A stretch of 64,000 nt of DNA from NCBI GenBank assembly GCA_026129255.1, contig JAHCIJ010000001.1, positions 496,001 through 560,000 of the forward strand, in the 5' to 3' direction. The first letter of the stretch is position 1. Each line of letters begins with the position of its first letter. The notes under the pieces were generated by a model. It saw nothing but the letters and a program-made list of their open reading frames with translations, searched no databases and had not been told where the DNA came from. The position numbers and the translations under genes were made by a program. The DNA comes from Anaerolineales bacterium. GTDB taxonomy: Bacteria; Chloroflexota; Anaerolineae; Anaerolineales; UBA11579. Positions 61,984 through 64,000 of the stretch are shown one piece after another.

Positions 61984-62426
61984 ACAGCCTGAACGCAGTC
62001 ATCAACGTCGTCATCGTTGGCCTCATTGGCGGCATGGCGGTCGGCCTGCAGGGACCGCTGTCTGGCGCCATCAGCCAGCGGGTCGGTCCGATGGGCAGCA
62101 GCCTCATCATCCACGTTGGCGGGGCGCTTATCACTGCCGCCGTGATCCTATTTGTGGGTGGCGTGAATTGGCAAGGCTTCAAAGGCATGCCAGCTCCATA
62201 TTTCCTGGCTGGGCTATTTGGTGTCATTCTGTATCTCACGTTCTCCTACACCTTGCCGCGCGCTGGGGTGGGGGTCACTACCGCGTTGCTCATCCTGGCC
62301 CAGATGGGCATGGGATTGCTGATCGACCATAATGGCTGGATGGGCGTGCCCGTCAATCCCATCAACGCCTCCCGCGTGCTGGGCGCCGGCGCCATCCTGC
62401 TCGGCGCGTTCCTGGTTACCAAATGA
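61980..62426 (+). CDS. DUF606/YdcZ-type DMT membrane protein
   Basis: A 148-residue protein with five hydrophobic helices and the small-transporter pattern AVINVVIVGLIGGMAVGLQGPL and AGLFGVILYLTFSYTLPRAG of the DUF606 family in the drug/metabolite transporter superfamily. It is half of an EamA-type transporter and probably dimerises. ATGA overlaps on both sides tie it to the EthD and Rid genes. Substrate unknown. Confidence 0.85.
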   Translation: MNSLNAVINVVIVGLIGGMAVGLQGPLSGAISQRVGPMGSSLIIHVGGALITAAVILFVGGVNWQGFKGMPAPYFLAGLFGVILYLTFSYTLPRAGVGVTTALLILAQMGMGLLIDHNGWMGVPVNPINASRVLGAGAILLGAFLVTK

Positions 62427-62827
62427 CCCACGAGAGCATTCACCCGCCGGAGCTATTCGACGCTCGCCGCTCTGGCTTTGCGCAGGTCGTCGTAGCCGAG
62501 GGACAGCGTACCGTCTACCTTTCCGGCCAGGTGGCCTGGGGGTCGGAGCGCGCCATCGTGGGTGTGGGTGACTTTCCCGCCCAGATAGACGAAGCCTTCA
62601 AGAACGTGCAGCGCGCCATGCAGGCGGCGGGCGGCTCACTGGCCGATGTGGTCTCGCTGCGCATCTACATCGTGCAGGCGCACATGGCAGAGAATGCCGC
62701 CGTGCGCGATGCGCTGCTCAGATACTTTCCGGGCGAGCATCCTCCCGCCAGCACTTGGATCGGCGTCGCTGGCCTGGCGCATCCTGATTTTCTTGTGGAG
62801 ATCGAGGCGATAGCAGCCTTGGGGTAA
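62423..62827 (+). CDS. RidA/YjgF-family protein
   Basis: A 134-residue protein of the Rid family: GFAQVVVAEGQRTVYLSGQVAW near 15-36, the helix QIDEAFKNVQRAMQAAGGSL, and PPASTWIGVAGLAHPDFLVEIEAIA near the end, where the conserved Arg of RidA (RxxV) is replaced, so imine deaminase activity is uncertain. It may handle reactive intermediates of the neighbouring catabolic route. ATGA overlap with the preceding gene. Confidence 0.88.
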   Translation: MTHESIHPPELFDARRSGFAQVVVAEGQRTVYLSGQVAWGSERAIVGVGDFPAQIDEAFKNVQRAMQAAGGSLADVVSLRIYIVQAHMAENAAVRDALLRYFPGEHPPASTWIGVAGLAHPDFLVEIEAIAALG

Positions 62828-62844
62828 CGGCTTGGTGAAGTTGA

Positions 62845-62896
62845 CCAACTGACCAACCAACCAGTCGACTAGTCGACTGGTCAGTTGGTCAGTTGG
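62845..62896. repeat. 52-bp palindrome, family B
   Basis: Two 26-bp arms with only two mismatches, centred on AGTCGACTAGTCGACT, and GGTCAGTT units at 8-bp spacing. It lies 18 bp after the Rid stop. Confidence 0.9.
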
Positions 62897-63042
62897 ATCC
62901 ATAGAAACTCCCTTGCGCCCCAGCTGCCCTATACGCCCAGTGTGCTGCATCTAGCGCCAGGTAAGGTGACCAATTGGCTAGCAGCACAAGCGCTCAAGCC
63001 CGTATAATTAATTGATGCATAAAACGCCTACTTGGAGGAAAA

Positions 63043-63825
63043 GTGAACATGGTCGAATTTCTCTTTAGCTCTGGCGCCTGTGTTTTGGGCTTAGCCATTC
63101 TGTTTCTCTTCTACATTATCACCCGTGGCATTCGCCTTATCTACGAATACGAGCGCGGTGTTGTCTTCACCCTCGGCAAGTACGGTGGTATCCGCGAGCC
63201 GGGGCTCACCCTCATCGTGCCCATCATCCAAGGCTTGCGCAAGGTCGATATGCGCATCAAAACTGCCGATATTCCCCGCCAGGAAGTGATGACCAAGGAC
63301 AACATCCCTATGTTGGTCAACGCGGTGGTCTACTTCAAAGTGATGGATCCCGAAGCGGTCATCATCAAGATCGAGGATCATGTCTTCGCTGTGCGCCAGT
63401 ACACCCAGGCCGCGCTGCGTGACGTCATCGGTAATAGCGAGATGGATGCCGTGCTCACCGAGCGCGAGCAGATCGCCGAGTCGATCAAGACCATCGTCGA
63501 TGCCGAGACCAGCGGCTGGGGCGTGGATGTGGAAGCCATCAAGATCCAGGAAGTCGAGCTGCCCGCCGAGATGAAGCGCGCCATGGCCAAGCAGGCCGAG
63601 GCTGAGCGCGAACGCCGCGCCATGATCATCGCCTCGCAGGGTGAGCTAACCGCCTCCGAGAACCTCAGCCAGGCCGCCGAGCAGCTGGCCAAGAGCCCAG
63701 GCGCCTTGCACCTGCGCACGCTGCAGACCATCCGAGACATCGCCTCTGACCCATCTGAGAAGATTGTACTCTTCATGCCCTCAGACCTGGGTGAGGTGGC
63801 CGCCAAGCTCACCGGCAAGAAGTAG
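63043..63825 (+). CDS. SPFH-domain slipin (stomatin-like protein)
   Basis: A 260-residue membrane scaffold protein. N-terminal helix (VLGLAILFLFYIITRGI, residues 14-30), then the SPFH core: EYERGVVFTLGKYGGIREPG, RIKTADIPRQEVMTKDNIPM and AALRDVIGNSEMDAVLTEREQI, and a C-terminal coiled coil (AKQAEAERERRAMIIASQGE). Typical bacterial slipin. GGAGG lies 5 nt before a GTG at 63043 and 11 nt before an ATG at 63049; either may be used. TATAAT lies near 63003-63008. Slipins often pair with an NfeD protein, which is not visible here. Confidence 0.93.
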   Translation: MNMVEFLFSSGACVLGLAILFLFYIITRGIRLIYEYERGVVFTLGKYGGIREPGLTLIVPIIQGLRKVDMRIKTADIPRQEVMTKDNIPMLVNAVVYFKVMDPEAVIIKIEDHVFAVRQYTQAALRDVIGNSEMDAVLTEREQIAESIKTIVDAETSGWGVDVEAIKIQEVELPAEMKRAMAKQAEAERERRAMIIASQGELTASENLSQAAEQLAKSPGALHLRTLQTIRDIASDPSEKIVLFMPSDLGEVAAKLTGKK

Positions 63826-63827
63826 CC

Positions 63828-64000
63828 TTGGCTGCACGCAAGCTCGATCACCGCACGCGCTACCTGCAGATCGCGTTCAACTACGATCTGTCCATGGCGA
63901 TGAGCGTGATCCCTAAGCTGCCGCGCAGCGAGCGCATCCTCATCGAGGCGGGCACGCCTTTCATCAAGCGTGAAGGCATGCGCGGTGTGCGCAGCATCCG
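63828..64000 (+). CDS. Partial gene, cut by window edge, unknown
   Basis: A frame opens with TTG 2 bp after the SPFH stop codon and stays open to the window end (57 codons): begins AARKLDHRTRYLQIAFNYDL and continues through SERILIEAGTPFIKREGMRG. I do not recognise the family. The tight spacing suggests co-transcription with the SPFH gene. There is no ribosome site of note, so coupling is likely. The true start may be a later ATG. Confidence 0.5.
   Translation, partial: MAARKLDHRTRYLQIAFNYDLSMAMSVIPKLPRSERILIEAGTPFIKREGMRGVRSI

Overview
The window looks like a chromosomal segment of a bacterium of the phylum Chloroflexota, most likely class Anaerolineae. This placement is inferred from the gene mix and moderately high GC; no marker gene settles it. 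Supporting content: a fused gamma/alpha 2-oxoacid:ferredoxin oxidoreductase with its beta subunit, a type 2 IPP isomerase beside a polyprenyl synthase, a very large Agl23-like glycosyltransferase with NHL repeats, a DUF2089/DUF4097 cluster, and an FtsZ that is not in a dcw cluster.

Layout. Bases 1-7.7 kb are a lower-GC accessory region: the 3' part of an AddB-like gene, a UvrD-family helicase and a PD-(D/E)XK nuclease with an Fe-S cysteine set, joined by two 20-bp overlaps; then an HNH endonuclease, an unknown HTH-like protein and a tyrosine recombinase. The recombinase abuts the 5' 47 nt of a disrupted tRNA-Gly(CCC), which I take as one border of an integrated element. From 8.4 kb on the sequence is core-like: sulfate adenylyltransferase/APS kinase; a GntR regulator with korA-korB; an MBL-fold/rhodanese protein; a small gene under an apparent LexA box; a six-gene minus-strand run PAP2 - TIM-barrel-like - ftsZ - three unknown small proteins; assorted oxidoreductase, cyclase, GNAT and DUF309 genes; a DUF2089/DUF4097 envelope-sensing-like operon; YgfZ, TrxB, Mdh, citrate synthase; a LysM protein; HemW and a HerA-like ATPase; isoprenoid genes; acpP; sucCD; the Agl23-like protein; two MFS transporters; a pseudouridine synthase; beta-oxidation genes; a DUF3592 trio; and a phenylacetate oxidation cluster (ECH, ALDH, paaABCD) followed by EthD, DUF606, Rid and SPFH genes.

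How it fits together. KorAB, SucCD, Mdh and citrate synthase together cover a ferredoxin-linked stretch of the TCA cycle. The paaABCD multicomponent epoxidase (O2-dependent by family knowledge), two enoyl-CoA hydratase family proteins, a 3-hydroxyacyl-CoA dehydrogenase and an aldehyde dehydrogenase form most of an aerobic phenylacetyl-CoA route, so the organism probably uses oxygen at least sometimes.

The most unusual non-gene content is a set of dispersed palindromes built from short tandem units (7 bp in several families, about 8 or 10 bp in others). They sit between genes, often supply the stop codons or last residues of flanking genes, and in the paa operon lie inside reading frames, in one case as the linker between two PaaB-like domains. 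A second recurring signal is a -10 hexamer 6-9 nt upstream of an ATG with no Shine-Dalgarno, pointing to widespread leaderless transcription. The clearest single regulatory find is a GAAC-N4-GTTC LexA-type box lying exactly between the -35 and -10 of a 70-residue protein gene.
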